Source: Przewalskia tangutica
Lineage: Eukaryota; Streptophyta; Magnoliopsida; Solanales; Solanaceae
Assembly: GCA_029844215.1 (NCBI GenBank)
Contig: CM056730.1
Span: forward strand, 47,442,924-47,506,923
Reading direction: 5' to 3'
DNA length: 64,000 bases
The position numbers and the translations under genes were made by a program. A model generated the notes under the pieces. It was given only the letters and a program-made list of their open reading frames with translations. It searched no databases and was not told the origin of the DNA. How positions within the stretch are numbered: position 1 is the first letter of the stretch; every line of letters begins with the position of its first letter. Below are positions 24,669-36,511 of this stretch, piece after piece.

Positions 24669-27600
24669 TGTTATACCCCGTAGTTGCAGGGTATGTATGT
24701 GAGGACGTACGTACGAGAGTACGGCAGAATTTTGAAAAGAAAGAAAGATTTGAGTTTCGACGGAAAAGTTTCCGGTTTTTTTGTGAAGAAAAAGGTTCGT
24801 TAAAGGAATTGGATTCCCAGATTTGGTATTTGGACTTCATGGATTATATTAGAATTTTGAGATTTTATTTTCTGAAATGGTCACGTGGGCCCACGGAGAA
24901 ATTTACTGGTTTTGTAGGCCCACTTTGTTTTCGAGATTTTGGCCATTGTGGATATTTTTGGAAGACGTTTTTGAGGGCCAATAGGAGGGTGACACGTGTC
25001 ACCCCGCCTAAGTGGCTCAGTAGAATGACCTTTGTGCACAACACCCGATTAAGTCGTTTTTGGCGAAGCGTTTGCATAACTTGCGAGGGAAAATTCCGAC
25101 TATGTCGTTTTGTATTTTGCGGATTTTTCCGAGAGGCGAAACATTTTGGACCAACGGGAGGGTGACATGTGTCACCCTGCACGGGAAGCAAGTGGGCGTC
25201 GAGTGCGAAGTGGTTCACGTTTTGGCTTGATCTTTTGGCTCACGTTTTGTCCTATTGGTGCCTTGTTTTGTGCCTTGTTTTGTGCCTTGTTTTGGCCTTG
25301 TTTTGTGGCTTGTTTGGTGCAATGTTTTGTGGAGTAGGGGTTAGGGTGCACTTGGCTTGATCTTGGCCTTACACTTGCCTTGCACTTGGCTAGATCTTGG
25401 CCATTAGTTGGCCTTTGGTTTTGCTATAAATACCCCCCTAAGTGTGAAGACTTCATCCATTCCAAAAACTTCCAAGTCTTGAAACCCTCTCCTCCTCCTT
25501 TGTGAGCTCTTAGCGAGAGCCTCCCCTCCCGCACCGTGTGGCCTTTGGCGAGGGTTCCCTCCCCTGTGGTGCTAGCAGTGGGGTACCCCTAGCCTAGTTG
25601 TTTTCGTATAATACCCTTGTTGTGGTATAGAAATACTCCCTAGTATTGTTATAATGCCCAAAATACCTTAGCCTTGTACCTTGTAGTATTCCAAAGATAC
25701 CTCTATACGTAGAGCCCGGAAATACTACCTTTTGTCCTTTTAGTCTCAAACCGAAACCCTAAGGAAATCTTCATAGTTGGTTGAAGTATTTGAGTAGAAG
25801 TTGGTTAGAACTTCTAAGGGTTGTTTGGAGCGCGGAGTAGGAGCTAAACCTTGCTCAGGATCGACATTATAACTTGGATAATTTTGGGCTTATCGAGGTA
25901 ATTATCTTGTCCCTCTATTGTAATTGGAAATTACATGTTTGTTAGAATATATAGTTGAAGTATACTATATATGGAACTACTTAGTATTCGGCAATGTCTT
26001 TTGACTTAAGCCTGAAGAATAAAGAACTGAACTGAACTGTATTTACATAGGACTGTATTGCAGTAGACTTATGTAGTATTACTGAGTAGAATTGTACACG
26101 TCCGGTTAGACGTGTAAACCCCCCCCCTGGTTGGCTTGGTAGCCGGCCTCGTTAGAGGAGGAGATTTACGCTGTTTGTTGCGGGGAGGTCTTTGAATTTT
26201 CTGTAGAAAGATAGAAACTTGTGTTTTGGGGTTAATAGACGTTTGTGACCTTTATAGGTGAAAGTACTAAGAGTAGCGTATTCTACTCGAGGAGTGGAAA
26301 GGTCTAGCAAGGTTGTAGTACTTGGAGCATTTTTCTTATTGTCGATAAATCGTCGCGAGGTATGTGAACCTCTTCCTATCTTTTCTAGCATGATTGTTGT
26401 GAACTATGTAGTGCGGTGAGCGTACATGTGCTAAGTGATTTGGTTGGTTTAAAACATAGGGTGTTATAATAGCTTTATGGGAAGTTAGTTATAACGACCT
26501 TATGTAGGTGAAAATGGTTTACCGATGTTAGAAGTTAAGAGACTTGATCTTATAAGATAAGAGACTTAACTTATTTGTTTTAATGTGGATGTTTGTGTGA
26601 AACCTCATTCGTGAGTAATGAGTACTTGGTTTTGAAAGGGATAATGTTTCTTGATTTGGAAATCGAATGTGTATCGGCAGGACCACTGCAGCGTTAATAA
26701 AGGAAAATGTATTGAATAATGATGTGTTGTATTAAAACCAGTAGAAACCTCCATCTGCATAGAAGCTAAGATGAGACAAAATGATATTACATTTTCTAGA
26801 TCACGGTCTTTGTAATAAGATCGTTATAAACAAGAATAAACTACTCACATATATGACATATGTTACTCAATTGTTTTAAAAGAGATTAAGACTATGAGTT
26901 ATGAAACCTTTCTAAAATAAGTGACTTGAGCATTTGAAAATGAGAATCTTGAGTAATTGGAACTAGGCAAACTGGAACTTAGGAAAAGAATGTTGTTACT
27001 TGATTTTGAAAAGGAATGTGGGTTGGTCATTCTAATACTACGGGTATCGGGTGACTTTATAAAAGTAATGGATCTCTTTTAAAAAAAAACTTAACGTATG
27101 TAGTACTTTGGGGTTAAAAACCCGGACTTTGGCATAAAATGAAAGTACGTTGAGTTGTGTGAAACTTGCCTATGCTTGTTGTGGAGATACTTGCCTATGC
27201 GTGTTGCTGTGAAACTTGCCTATGCTTGTGATGATAGCCTTTGTTGTGCAAGTGTGGTATTTCTGTGTTACCGCGTCTCTCGATAGAGGGCCGGTCGACT
27301 TGTTGAGAACTTACTTGGGCGTCTTTGGCGGTGATGGAGAATTCCACGGGTATGTTTCCATTTTGATTCTTGTCTTGTTGTTGATGTCACATGGACATGT
27401 CTACACCGACGCGATTCGGGCACGCGGCCGTGCGGTCGGGTTGATTACCCGATATATTGTTATTGTGGTTACATGGACATGTCTACACCGAGGTAGAATT
27501 CGGGGCATGTGGCGTGCGGCAGGTTGATCACCCAAGATATTATTGTTGATGTCACGTGGGCGTGTCTACACCGGTAGAATTCGGGGCATGTGGCCATGGG

Positions 27601-28251
27601 GCATTGGTATTATTGTTGCATCATGGACATGTCTACACCGTCACGGGGCATGCGGCCATGATCACGAACATGATTGATGTTGTGGGCGTGAGACCCATAG
27701 TTATATTTGAGTGATGACTTGAGGCGTGAGTCACATCGGACATGATCGCTTTTATGTTGTGAGCGTAGTTTGGTTATCATACATGTCTCTGCTTTATATA
27801 GACTAGTATGATTTCATTCTGATATTTTCTGATTTCACATACTTGGTACTGTTATCGACCTCGCCCGAAGTGCGTTCATGCCGCGGTAGAGGTACATCGT
27901 CGTGGATCCTCGCTCTTAGGATCTCGATTCGTTTTGGGAAACTCCGTTTCTCGGAGGCTTATCTTTTGGTATGTGTTCCTGAGTTGTAGGTTCTTGTACA
28001 TTCGGGGTATGGCGGGCTGTCCGTCATAGTTGTTGTAAATCTTAGAAGTGCATGAAATCTTGTTGTGGCGGGGTTTGAAAAAAAAGGATTAAGCATTCGT
28101 TTTGAAAGAGTTGTATTTATATATGTTATTGGAAGGTAACCGTTGGGTTGGCCTGTTTTATGTTCATATATCTTGTTTCTTGTTTAAAGTTTTATTTTCC
28201 GCTGGTTTTCTCTGATGATTGTATCACTAGGGTGCCCGGGATAAGGCACCA
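24669..28251 (+). repeat. F 3' LTR, tip truncated
   Basis: TGTTATACCCC to GGCACCA, 3583 bp. It matches the 5' LTR closely but stops before the GC-rich tip and CGTTACA. The next base is D gag. TATAAATA is at 25425-25432. Confidence 0.85.
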
Positions 28252-28307
28252 GCATCTCCCTCAGCTGCCTTGCCCTTCTCGGCCCGGGTTGCCTTGCGTG
28301 GAGGCAT
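28252..28307 (-). pseudogene. gag: D gag, N-terminal codons
   Basis: The minus-strand ATG is at 28305-28307 (plus-strand GGAGGCAT), followed by the basic residues MPPRKATRAEKGKAAEG in line with the other copies. It is cut at 28252 by the truncated F LTR. Comparison with E (52600-52697) shows that about 34 bases of gag are missing at this junction. Confidence 0.7.
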
Positions 28308-28515
28308 AGCTGGTACAAAGAGAAATACGTCAGAGGGGGTCCAACTTAATACACAACTCTAAGGCACGATCTCAGAGTGAGAAGAATGAAAACCAATCCT
28401 AAATATCCTGTAGCCTCCTGATTATTGATGTGGTGCACAACACACCGATAATCAAGACTCTACTAGATACGGTCTGTAGACACTTTCCGAGGATTAACTG
28501 CTCTGATACCACTTT
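28308..28515 (-). other. D leader and primer-binding site
   Basis: The clean PBS is TGGTATCAGAGCAGTTA (reverse complement at 28494-28511), four bases from the LTR end at 28516. The leader hairpin is at 28420-28453, with arms GATTAT/ATAATC, inner TGTG/CACA and the GTGCAC loop. This and the E copy are the least altered leaders in the window. Confidence 0.8.
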
Positions 28516-30189
28516 TGTCACGACCCGATCCCGGCGTGGATCGTGCCTTACCGGGCACCCAGCGGATATACATCGAGTAACGGCGGAAATAAAATCATGA
28601 AATGAAACAGTATAAAATGAAAAACGCTTTATCGAAAAGTTTCCTTAGCGTGTATATATATATACCCAAAGTGAACAGTTACATCCCGACCTTTACAACA
28701 GGACTACAGACCTCTAAGGGAGTAAACAACTATGGCGGGACAGGGCCCCGCCATACCCTGAATGTACAAAAGTATCTACAACACCAGGGAGAGTCGTACC
28801 AAAAGTCGAGCCTCCGGAGAAATGGAGCTCACGACACTGCAGTAAAGATCCTAAGAATGAGGATCTACCACCTGCTTTCCCTTACCTGCGGCATGAACGC
28901 AGCCCCCCGAAGGAGGTCAGTACAACAGGTACTAAGTATGTGAAACTGTAAAGTACTGAATGAAATTATAACATTTTAAAACAAGTTCACAGATATGTAC
29001 GAAACAACCCAACTTAACTGCACATAATGCCACGACATAAACAAGAGCAAAATACATATAACATAACTGGTCTTTTCTAGGCTGCTAATGATCGAAGCAA
29101 GGCCAATCGCCCATAGTATCATTATGCGAGCCTAATCCTGGACTACTGATGATCGCATAGGTCCTCGGACGCGTGAGTACTCATCGCATCGGGGTAGCTA
29201 ACGCGACATCAACTGGACTCGAAGTCCGCATAGTCACTGGACGCGTGAGGTATTCCTCGCATCGGCGTAACACACCCAGAGTGATCATCCTGGAACTCCC
29301 GTAGCTCCGCATAGGTCACATAGACCCGCATGAGGTATTCCTCGCATCGGGGGTAGCTAACCCGCGGCTCATAACAAGTCAGGGGGGGTAAGTGATATAA
29401 TACCAGCACAACGGGCTTATCGTTAAACAACGTAAGCTCAACGAGAGTAACCCCCTTATACAACATCACAAGACACTAACACACGTAGCATCATAACATG
29501 TTTACTTATCAAACCAACTACTACACCTTTAGAAATTAATACAAGGCTTTTATAAACAATAAGTAAACCGTCCCTTTTATCTTTCTTAAGTCGTTATACC
29601 TAACTCCCCATAAAGCTAGTATAACACTTAAGCCTTTTAAAAACCAATTATTACTTTTCTTCCCAATAACTCTTTTTGAAATATTTCAAGGTTCTTATTC
29701 TTTTAAAACTCAAGTCAAAAGACATCAAAGTAAAACCAAATTTAGTCAACACACGTCGTCTGCGTCTTATATATATATTACAAATATCATGCTTAAGAGG
29801 ATAGGAAGAATCACATACCTCTCGGCTAAATCCACTTGCCAAGTCGGATATGTCGCGCGTGAGGTCAACCTATAATAGTCAAAATCGCGATTAACTTCTA
29901 GTTTGTCGTAGAACTCTTCTAAGTAAGATTTCCTTTTCTACGGAAATTTGGGCAGCATTTCCCCCGCTTTTACTCATTTTTCCATCTTTCTCCAAGGCCC
30001 GAATAACCGTAATATATATATGCCATATATAAGGCGTAATAATTACACAACATAAAGAAGGGGATCACACGCCCAAACGGAACGCGATTTAACAATCTTC
30101 CCCTTAACAATACAATACAATAATTAAAAAGGGGATCACACGCCCAAACGGAACGCGATTTAAAAATCTTCCCCTTAACAGAAATGTAA
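28516..30189 (-). repeat. D 5' LTR, 3' part
   Basis: On the plus strand it begins TGTCACGACCC after the PBS. It carries the 'tacctcatgcggg' minisatellite at 29200-29370 and a ~70-bp direct duplication at 30055-30180 (GGGGATCACACGCCC, CGGAACGCGATTTAA). Solo LTR I interrupts it at 30190, and it resumes at 33556. Confidence 0.8.
30055..30180 (-). repeat. Direct duplication in D LTR
   Basis: Two adjacent near-identical copies share AAGGGGATCACACGCCCAAA, CGGAACGCGATTTAA and TCTTCCCCTTAACA. It is not seen in the related E LTR. Confidence 0.8.
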
Positions 30190-33100
30190 TGTCACGACCC
30201 GAACCCGGGCCCGTGACTGGTGCCTTACCCCGGGCACCCTAGTGATACAACATCAGAGAAAATCAGCGGAAATAAAAACATTAACATGAATTAAGAGACA
30301 TGATAAATAAACAGGCCAAAAAGCGGTTGCCTTGGTATATATACATAAATACGACGGTTATCCTTATACGGACTCGCCACAGCATACTACGGACCTAAGA
30401 AGTGACAACAACTATGGCGGGACGGGGCCGCCATACCACGAATGTACAAGAACCTCTGGACTCGGGTAACATACCAAAGATAAGCCTCAGAAGGAAGGAG
30501 CTTCCCAACGCGAAATGTGATCCTATAAGCGGGGATCGGCGGTCGATGTACCTCTACTGCGGCATGAACGGCCCCGGAGAGGTCGAGATAACAGTACCAA
30601 GTATGTGAAGCGTAAAATACGTAAATGAAATCATAATAGTCTATATAAAGCGGGAGACATGTATGATAACCAAACTACGATTCACAACATAAAGCGATCA
30701 TGTCAAGTCGTGGACTCACGCCTCAAAGTCATCCTCATGCGTGGAACTCCTTCCTCACTGCCGGATCTAGGTACAAATCATGTGATACGTATAACGAGTC
30801 TCGGCCCATCTTATGGACCGATAGAAAGCGTGTGGGATACATTCGGTTCATCCCATGAGCCGTAGTCGAGTGAAATACATTCGGATGAACCGGTGGTCGA
30901 GTGAAATACATTCCCGGATGAACCGGTAGTCGAGTGAAATACATTCCCGGATGAACCGGTAGTCGAGTGAAATACATTCCCGGATGAACCGGTAGTCGAG
31001 TGAAATACATTCCCGGATGAACCGGTAGTCGAGTGAAATACATTCCCGGATGAACCGGTAGTCGAGTGAAATATATTCCCGGATGAACCGGTAGTCGAGT
31101 GAAATACATTCGGATGAGCCGGTGGCGAGTGAAATACATTCGGATGAGCCGGTAGTCGAGTGAAATACATTCGGATGAGCCGTAGTCGAGTGAAATACAT
31201 TCGGTTCATCCGTGAACCGGTAGTCGAGTAGAACACAGTACTTGCACAACAAGGCTATCACACGTAACATGGTCAAGTTTCACGAGAACAAGTATAGGCA
31301 AGTTATACACAACTCAAGGTACTTTCATTTTATGTCAAAGTCCGGATTTTAACCCTAAAGTACTACGTACGTTAAATTCCTTTTAAGAGATTCATTCCTT
31401 TTATAAAAGTCACCCGATACTCGTAGTATAAGAATAGAGTGACCCACATTTTTAAGTAAGCCAACCCACATTCCTTTAAAGTCAAGTAACAACATTCCTT
31501 TTTCCTAAAGTTCGGTTTGCCTAGTTTGATTACTCAAGTCCCATTTTGAAAGATTTCATAGTTTCATAATCTTGATCACTTAATTCCATTTTAGAACAAC
31601 CGAGTAATATCTGTCTTACGTGCGAGTAGGTTATCCTTGTTTATAACATTCTTATTACAATGACCATGATCTAGAAAATGTAATATCATTTTGTCTTATC
31701 TTAGCTTATGCGGATGGAGGTTTCTCTTGGTTTTACCCATAATTCATTAGTCAATACATTTTCCTTTATTAGCTGCGGTGGTTTGTTCGATACTTGTTCT
31801 CATTTCCAAAATCCATTTCACATTCTTAAGCCGTTATACCTAACTTCCCATAAAGCTAGTATAACTCTTAAGTTTTCAAAAATCAAGTATTACTCTTCTT
31901 TTCAAAACGATTCATAAATTTTTTGAAATACTTCAAGTTCTCCATTAACACATAACAAGCCAGTTATAATTCAAATCAGTTACCTTTTTAAAAACCACAA
32001 AGCATTTTCTTACCTACATAAAGCTGTTATAACCAACTTCCCATAAAGCCGTTATAACACTTTATGTTTTAAAACAACCAAATCTGATTAACACGTATGC
32101 GTCACCGTACTACATAGTTCACACATATCATGCTAGAAAGGATAGGAAGAGGTTCACATACCTCGCGGCGATTATCGACTAATAGCAAAGCGCTCCAAGT
32201 AACTCGAACGTCGGCTACTCCTTAAGCCAAGTAGATCACGCCATACGTAGTACTTCAACCTATAGAGGCCACAAGGCGCCTATTAACATCCTAGATCTCA
32301 ATGCAGAATATTCTACAGAAAATTCGGCAGCACCTCCCCCCCCCCCCCCTCGCAACAGCGTAAATCTCCTCCTCTATCGAGGTCGGCTACCAAGCCAACC
32401 AGGGGGCGGGGGTTAACACGTCTAACCGGACGTGTACAATTCTACTACACAGTAATGCTACACAAGTCTCATGTCTGATCTATGTAATTCTGATTCATTC
32501 TCTTATTTAAATTCAGGCTTAAGTCGCAAGACATTGCCGTAAGTATTATTCAGGCTTAAGTCAAAAGACATTGCCGTACAACTATGTTCAATTCTATATA
32601 TAGTATACTTCAACTATATATTCCAACAACATGTAATTTCCAATTACAATAGAAGGTCAAGATATTTACCTCGATAAGCCCAAAATTATCCAAGTTATAA
32701 GTCGCTCACGAACAAGGTTTAGCTCCTAAAATGCGCTCCAAAACGCTCCAAGAAACCCTTAGAAGTGTCTACACAACTTCTACTTAATACTTCAACTACG
32801 GGTGAAGATTTTCCTTAGGGTTTCGTTTAGTGGCTAAAGGAAAGTATAATAGTATTTTCCGGGCTTTTCGTACAAAGGGTACTTTGGAAAGTACTACAAG
32901 GTATTTGGCTAAAGTATTTTGGGCATTATAACAATACTTGTAGAATACATTTCTACCAAGGGGGGTAGTATTTCGACTAGCACAACTAGGCTAGGGGGGG
33001 TTGCTCTCGGCTAGAGCTCTCAAAGGGGAGGGGGTGTGGTGGACGAAAATAACAAGAGGGAGAGGGAGGGATTTTCAAGACTTAGACAATTTTTGGATGA

Positions 33101-33550
33101 ATAAGTTCATCAACTTAGAGGGGTATTTATAGGTCAAGAAATGGCCAACCAATGGCCAAGATCTATCCAAGTGTAAGGCAAGTGTAAGGTCAAGATGAAG
33201 CCATGTGTTTGTGGGTCCCACTTGCTCATCAACTACACAAAATATCCTACCTAACCCTTGATCACAAATTGTGCACAAAAAACGTGCCAACATTTCCCTT
33301 TGGCCGTCCACTTCCTTCCAATGTGAGGGTGACACATGTCACCCTCCGTTAATCCAAAATGTTCGTCTCTCGGAAAAATCCAAAAAATTAAAAATGACAT
33401 AGCGGAATTTTCCTACGAAACTGTGGAAACGTTCACGTAAAACGACTCTGTCGGGTGTTGTGTACAAATTTCGAAACTAGCCAATCCTTAAGGCTTAAAT
33501 TATAATACGTACGCCCTCACGTACATACTCTGGAAATACGGGGTATAACA
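30190..33550 (-). mobile_element. I: solo LTR
   Basis: A complete 3361-bp LTR on the minus strand: plus-strand TGTCACGACCC at 30190 to GGGGTATAACA at 33550. TGTAA duplications flank it at 30185-30189 and 33551-33555, and the D LTR continues on both sides. No PBS, internal region or second LTR is present, so recombination between the two LTRs of an element probably left it. TATTTATA (reverse TATA box) is at 33124-33131. The 33-bp array is at 30870-31230. Confidence 0.9.
30870..31230 (-). repeat. 33-bp minisatellite in solo LTR I (about 11 copies)
   Basis: The unit contains GTCGAGTGAAATACATTC, CGGATGAACCGGTA and is 33 bases. It is divisible by three and lacks stops in all three minus-strand frames, so overlapping open frames arise without coding. 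Arrays of the same unit are at 40935-41330, 44595-44945 and 50330-50690. Confidence 0.9.
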
Positions 33551-33555
33551 TGTAA

Positions 33556-34642
33556 ATACAGTCCAAAGTAAATACAGTCCTTAAGTTGGGGTCCTTGGCC
33601 AACTTTGTCCATTTTACTTATCCAATTACTTCATTAGTCATTCAACTTATAATCCATTCTTAATATAAGTTATAGTTACTTTGTTAATTACTTCTTCACA
33701 AGTAAGATACGTTTGATACGTTGGATACGTTTTTACCATTTTAATGGCTAACGGCCAATCCTTTCTTTTAACAAGTTAACAAGATCCAACTCTTCCAAAC
33801 CTTACTCCATATATTATATATTCATAATATACTTATAATATATGTATAATGACCAATTCACAAAGAGGTTTAAGATTCACTACCTCAAATAGCCCAAAAT
33901 TATCCAAGAACTTAATGTCGCTCCAAGCAAGTCTTGGCTCCAAATCTTTATGTTACAAACCACCACAAATCACCCTAAGAAGCTCCTAGCCATCATCTCT
34001 TCAAGAACCAACTCAAACAAGTGAAGAACACTTAGGTTTCTCTTCCAAGAGCTCTCGGCCAAGGGGGTGTTTTAGGGGCTAGGGTGTGAAATCTTTTCTA
34101 ACTTTTGGTTAATAGTCTTCCTAATACACTAGGGAAGAACACTTAAGAGTTTAGGAATTATTGGACAAGGTTTGGTTGGGGGGGTGTGGTCGCCGAGAGC
34201 AAGTGAGAGAGGGAGGGAGATGAAAATATTTTTCAAGTTTTGAATTATCTAAGTGTGGAAGATTTCATCAACAAAGGGTGCATATATAGGACAACCAAGG
34301 GCTAGGATGAAGGCAAATGTGTGGTTGAGATTGGGGACAAGTGTGTGGGGGTCCCACAAGCCACTTGTCCACACAAAATATCTTGCAAGACTTGAACACT
34401 TGTCTTGGCCACTTGTCAATGAAATTCGGCCAACCTAGCCCACCTAGGGGTGACACGTGTCGCCCTCCTATTGGTCCAAAATATTTCATCTCTCGGAAAA
34501 ATCCGCAATTGGTTAAAATATTAAAAACGTAGAATTTCCTTCACAATGTTCGGAATCTTTTCCGTTGAAAGTTCACAAGTGTATTCTTAACCTAATTAGG
34601 GTTTATACGTTTGTACGTACGTCCTCACATACATACTTTGGA
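33556..34642 (-). repeat. D 5' LTR, 5' part with missing tip
   Basis: The LTR resumes after the TGTAA duplication and runs to CATACTTTGGA at 34642. It includes a G-box word at 34443 and a TATATATG box near 34283-34288 in place of TATAAATA. The last ~16 bases (AATACGGGGTATAACA in relatives) are absent. The next base belongs to the B1 LTR. Confidence 0.75.
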
Positions 34643-34883
34643 ACGCACCCAAGTATATGTTACTTAATTTAAAAGAGTTTACGTATGAAGTTTTTAAGAC
34701 TTTGAAACTTGTTTTCTTAAAAGTTAAGAGACTTGAAGTATTTTGAAGCTATGTGATTTGATAAGTCTCTTGGTTAAAAAAAGGAATGAATTTGTCTAAG
34801 ACATAAAGAGTTATAACGGCTTTATGGGAAGTTGGTTATAACAACTTTATGGAAGATTAAAAGAATGGTTTTCTCCAGTAATG

Positions 34884-35118
34884 TTTTTTTTTTTTTTTTT
34901 TTTTTTTAGGTAAATGCAAATATTATTACTAATAACGAAAAGGAAGTGGCTACAATCAGTCGTTGAGGTATCTCAAGCCTCAACGTAATGCAAACAAGAA
35001 GAGATAGAGGGGAGGGGCGGTCACTCAAAAGGTGCCACTACAAGAGGGGATAAAATCATAGAGAACTCTATAAGATGTTGTTTTGATTCTTGCACTGATC
35101 TCTTCTGCCGGCATGCTT
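34884..35118 (-). mobile_element. Short poly(A)-tailed insert (SINE or 5'-truncated LINE)
   Basis: A run of 25 T opens an insert that the partner LTR lacks: 59341-59390 reads straight across this point. On the minus strand the insert is about 210 bases ending in poly(A), typical of a non-LTR retroposon. The partner's 18 bases TAAGCAAAGAAATGATTT are replaced. No clear target duplication is visible. I cannot name the family. Confidence 0.65.
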
Positions 35119-35363
35119 GAAATAAAGAAGGGCAAATTGTTTTAAAGGTACCAATTGCTTAAGGTTTTTAAGAAGAAGTCACTTGATTTAGAAGCCGGTA
35201 AATGTATTTCTAAAAAGGTATTGTGACTTGTCTTGAAAGGTAGATATGACTTGATCCTATAGTTGTTAGTATCTGGGAAGTTTTATTTTGAAAAAGATTC
35301 TTTCTAAAGGAGTAGAGGTGCGTGGTACGTTGGGTTAAATTCCCGGATTTTATATGACATTAT

Positions 35364-35600
35364 CGCGTCCCAGAAATGGGCCGGGCAGTATACCTTTATG
35401 GGCAGACTATATGACATTATCGCGCGTCGAGAAATGGGCGGGCGATACCTTTATGGGCGGACTATATGACATTATCGCGTCCGAGAAATGGGCGCAATAT
35501 ACCTTTATGGGAACTATATGACATTATCGCGTCGAGAATGGGCGGGCGATACCTCTATGGGCAGACTTATATGACTTTATCGCGTCCCAGATTGGGCCGG
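35364..35600 (+). repeat. 57-bp minisatellite, B1 type
   Basis: Units share ATATGACATTATCGCGTCC, AGAAATGGGC and ACCTTTATGGGC. The unit is 57 bases in the cleaner partner array at 59600-59875. Copies here lose bases at CCAG and CCGG words. Confidence 0.85.
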
Positions 35601-36314
35601 GCAGTATAGGCATCCCTCCATAAAGGGCCGGATTATGTTAGGCAAGGTAAGTAAGTTATATGGTAATGAACATGATGATTTTCCTAAGTATGTACGTAAG
35701 AAAGTGACTATAACTTTTATTGAAAAATGGGATAAGATAATAAGGTACGATTAAGTAAACGAGATGGTAATGACATGGTAGGTTCAAGTATTTACCATTT
35801 TTATACTTACCCCTGTCATGCTTTTATACTGATATGTTTTGTTTACTGTACCTTATTTCCATTCCATATTCGGTACCTGTTGTACTGACCCTCTTCGGGG
35901 GGCTGCGTTCATGCCCGCAGGTTTTAGGTACACAGGTTGGTGATCCTTGCTTTTAGGATCTCGGTTCAGTTTTTGGGAAAAAGCTCCATTTGCTCCGGAG
36001 GCTTATCTCTTGTGCGGTTTTCCACGAGGTTGTAGATTTATGCATATTCGGGGTATGGCGGGGCCTGTCCGCCACTATTGTTATGATAAAACTCTTAAGT
36101 GCGTAGTCACACATTGTGGGTCGGTTTGTAAGGAAAGGAGGAAACTACTTGGTTATTTATATATATGTCGGGAAGGTAGCCTATCGGCTAACTTTGTTGT
36201 TTTATACTTGTTTTATTTTATAAGTTTCATGCATGTTCGCTGATTTTCTACGATGTATACCTATAAAGGGTGCCTGGGTAGGGCACGATGCCGCGAGTCG
36301 GGTCGTGACAAAAG

Positions 36315-36404
36315 TGGTATCGAAGCGATTAGCCTCGGAAAGTGTCTGAGGCCGTGTCTAGTAGAGTCTTGATTATCGGTGTGTTGTGCACCACATCTAT
36401 AATC
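36315..36404 (+). other. B1 primer-binding site and leader hairpin
   Basis: The PBS is TGGTATCGAAGCGATTA at 36315-36331. The hairpin at 36371-36404 has GATTAT/ATAATC, TGTG/CACA and GTGCAC. Confidence 0.7.
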
Positions 36405-36511
36405 GGAGGCGAGACATTTAGGATTAGTTTCCATTCTTCTCTCTTTGAGATCGTGCGATGAAAGCGATCATAGTAGGTTGAATCCTCTCGACCTATTCTT
36501 ATGAAACGATT

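Larger units (their letters stand above)
18841..28251 (+). mobile_element. F: gag-only LTR retrotransposon (TR-GAG-like)
   Basis: It comprises 5' LTR 18841-22437, PBS 22442, leader, gag 22643-23900, 3' non-coding region, purine tract 24656-24668 and 3' LTR 24669-28251. No protease, RT, RNase H or integrase is present. The LTRs are nearly identical by eye. The element lies in D gag. Its right end lacks about 25 bases of LTR tip, and about 34 bases of D gag are also missing, so no clean target duplication can be read. Confidence 0.85.
34643..36310 (+). repeat. B1 5' LTR, 3' part
   Basis: From ACGCACCCAAG it matches 59111-59875 nearly base for base to about 35600, then continues to a GC-rich tip ending CGTGACA at 36310, with a PBS after it. 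It resembles the B2 LTR in layout. D inserted at its left end, so the front of this LTR lies outside the window. A poly-T-led insert is at 34884-35118 and the 57-bp array at 35364-35600. Confidence 0.8.

Noticed and set aside
30870..31230. CRISPR-like array of regular 33-bp repeats
   Set aside because: There are no unique spacers between units, the array is inside a plant LTR, and it recurs in four LTRs.
30735..31276. Three overlapping minus-strand open frames of 134-142 codons with 11-residue repeats
   Set aside because: They are three frames of one 33-bp minisatellite whose unit lacks stops; the same occurs at 40874-41410 and 50283-50694. No start context or domain is visible.
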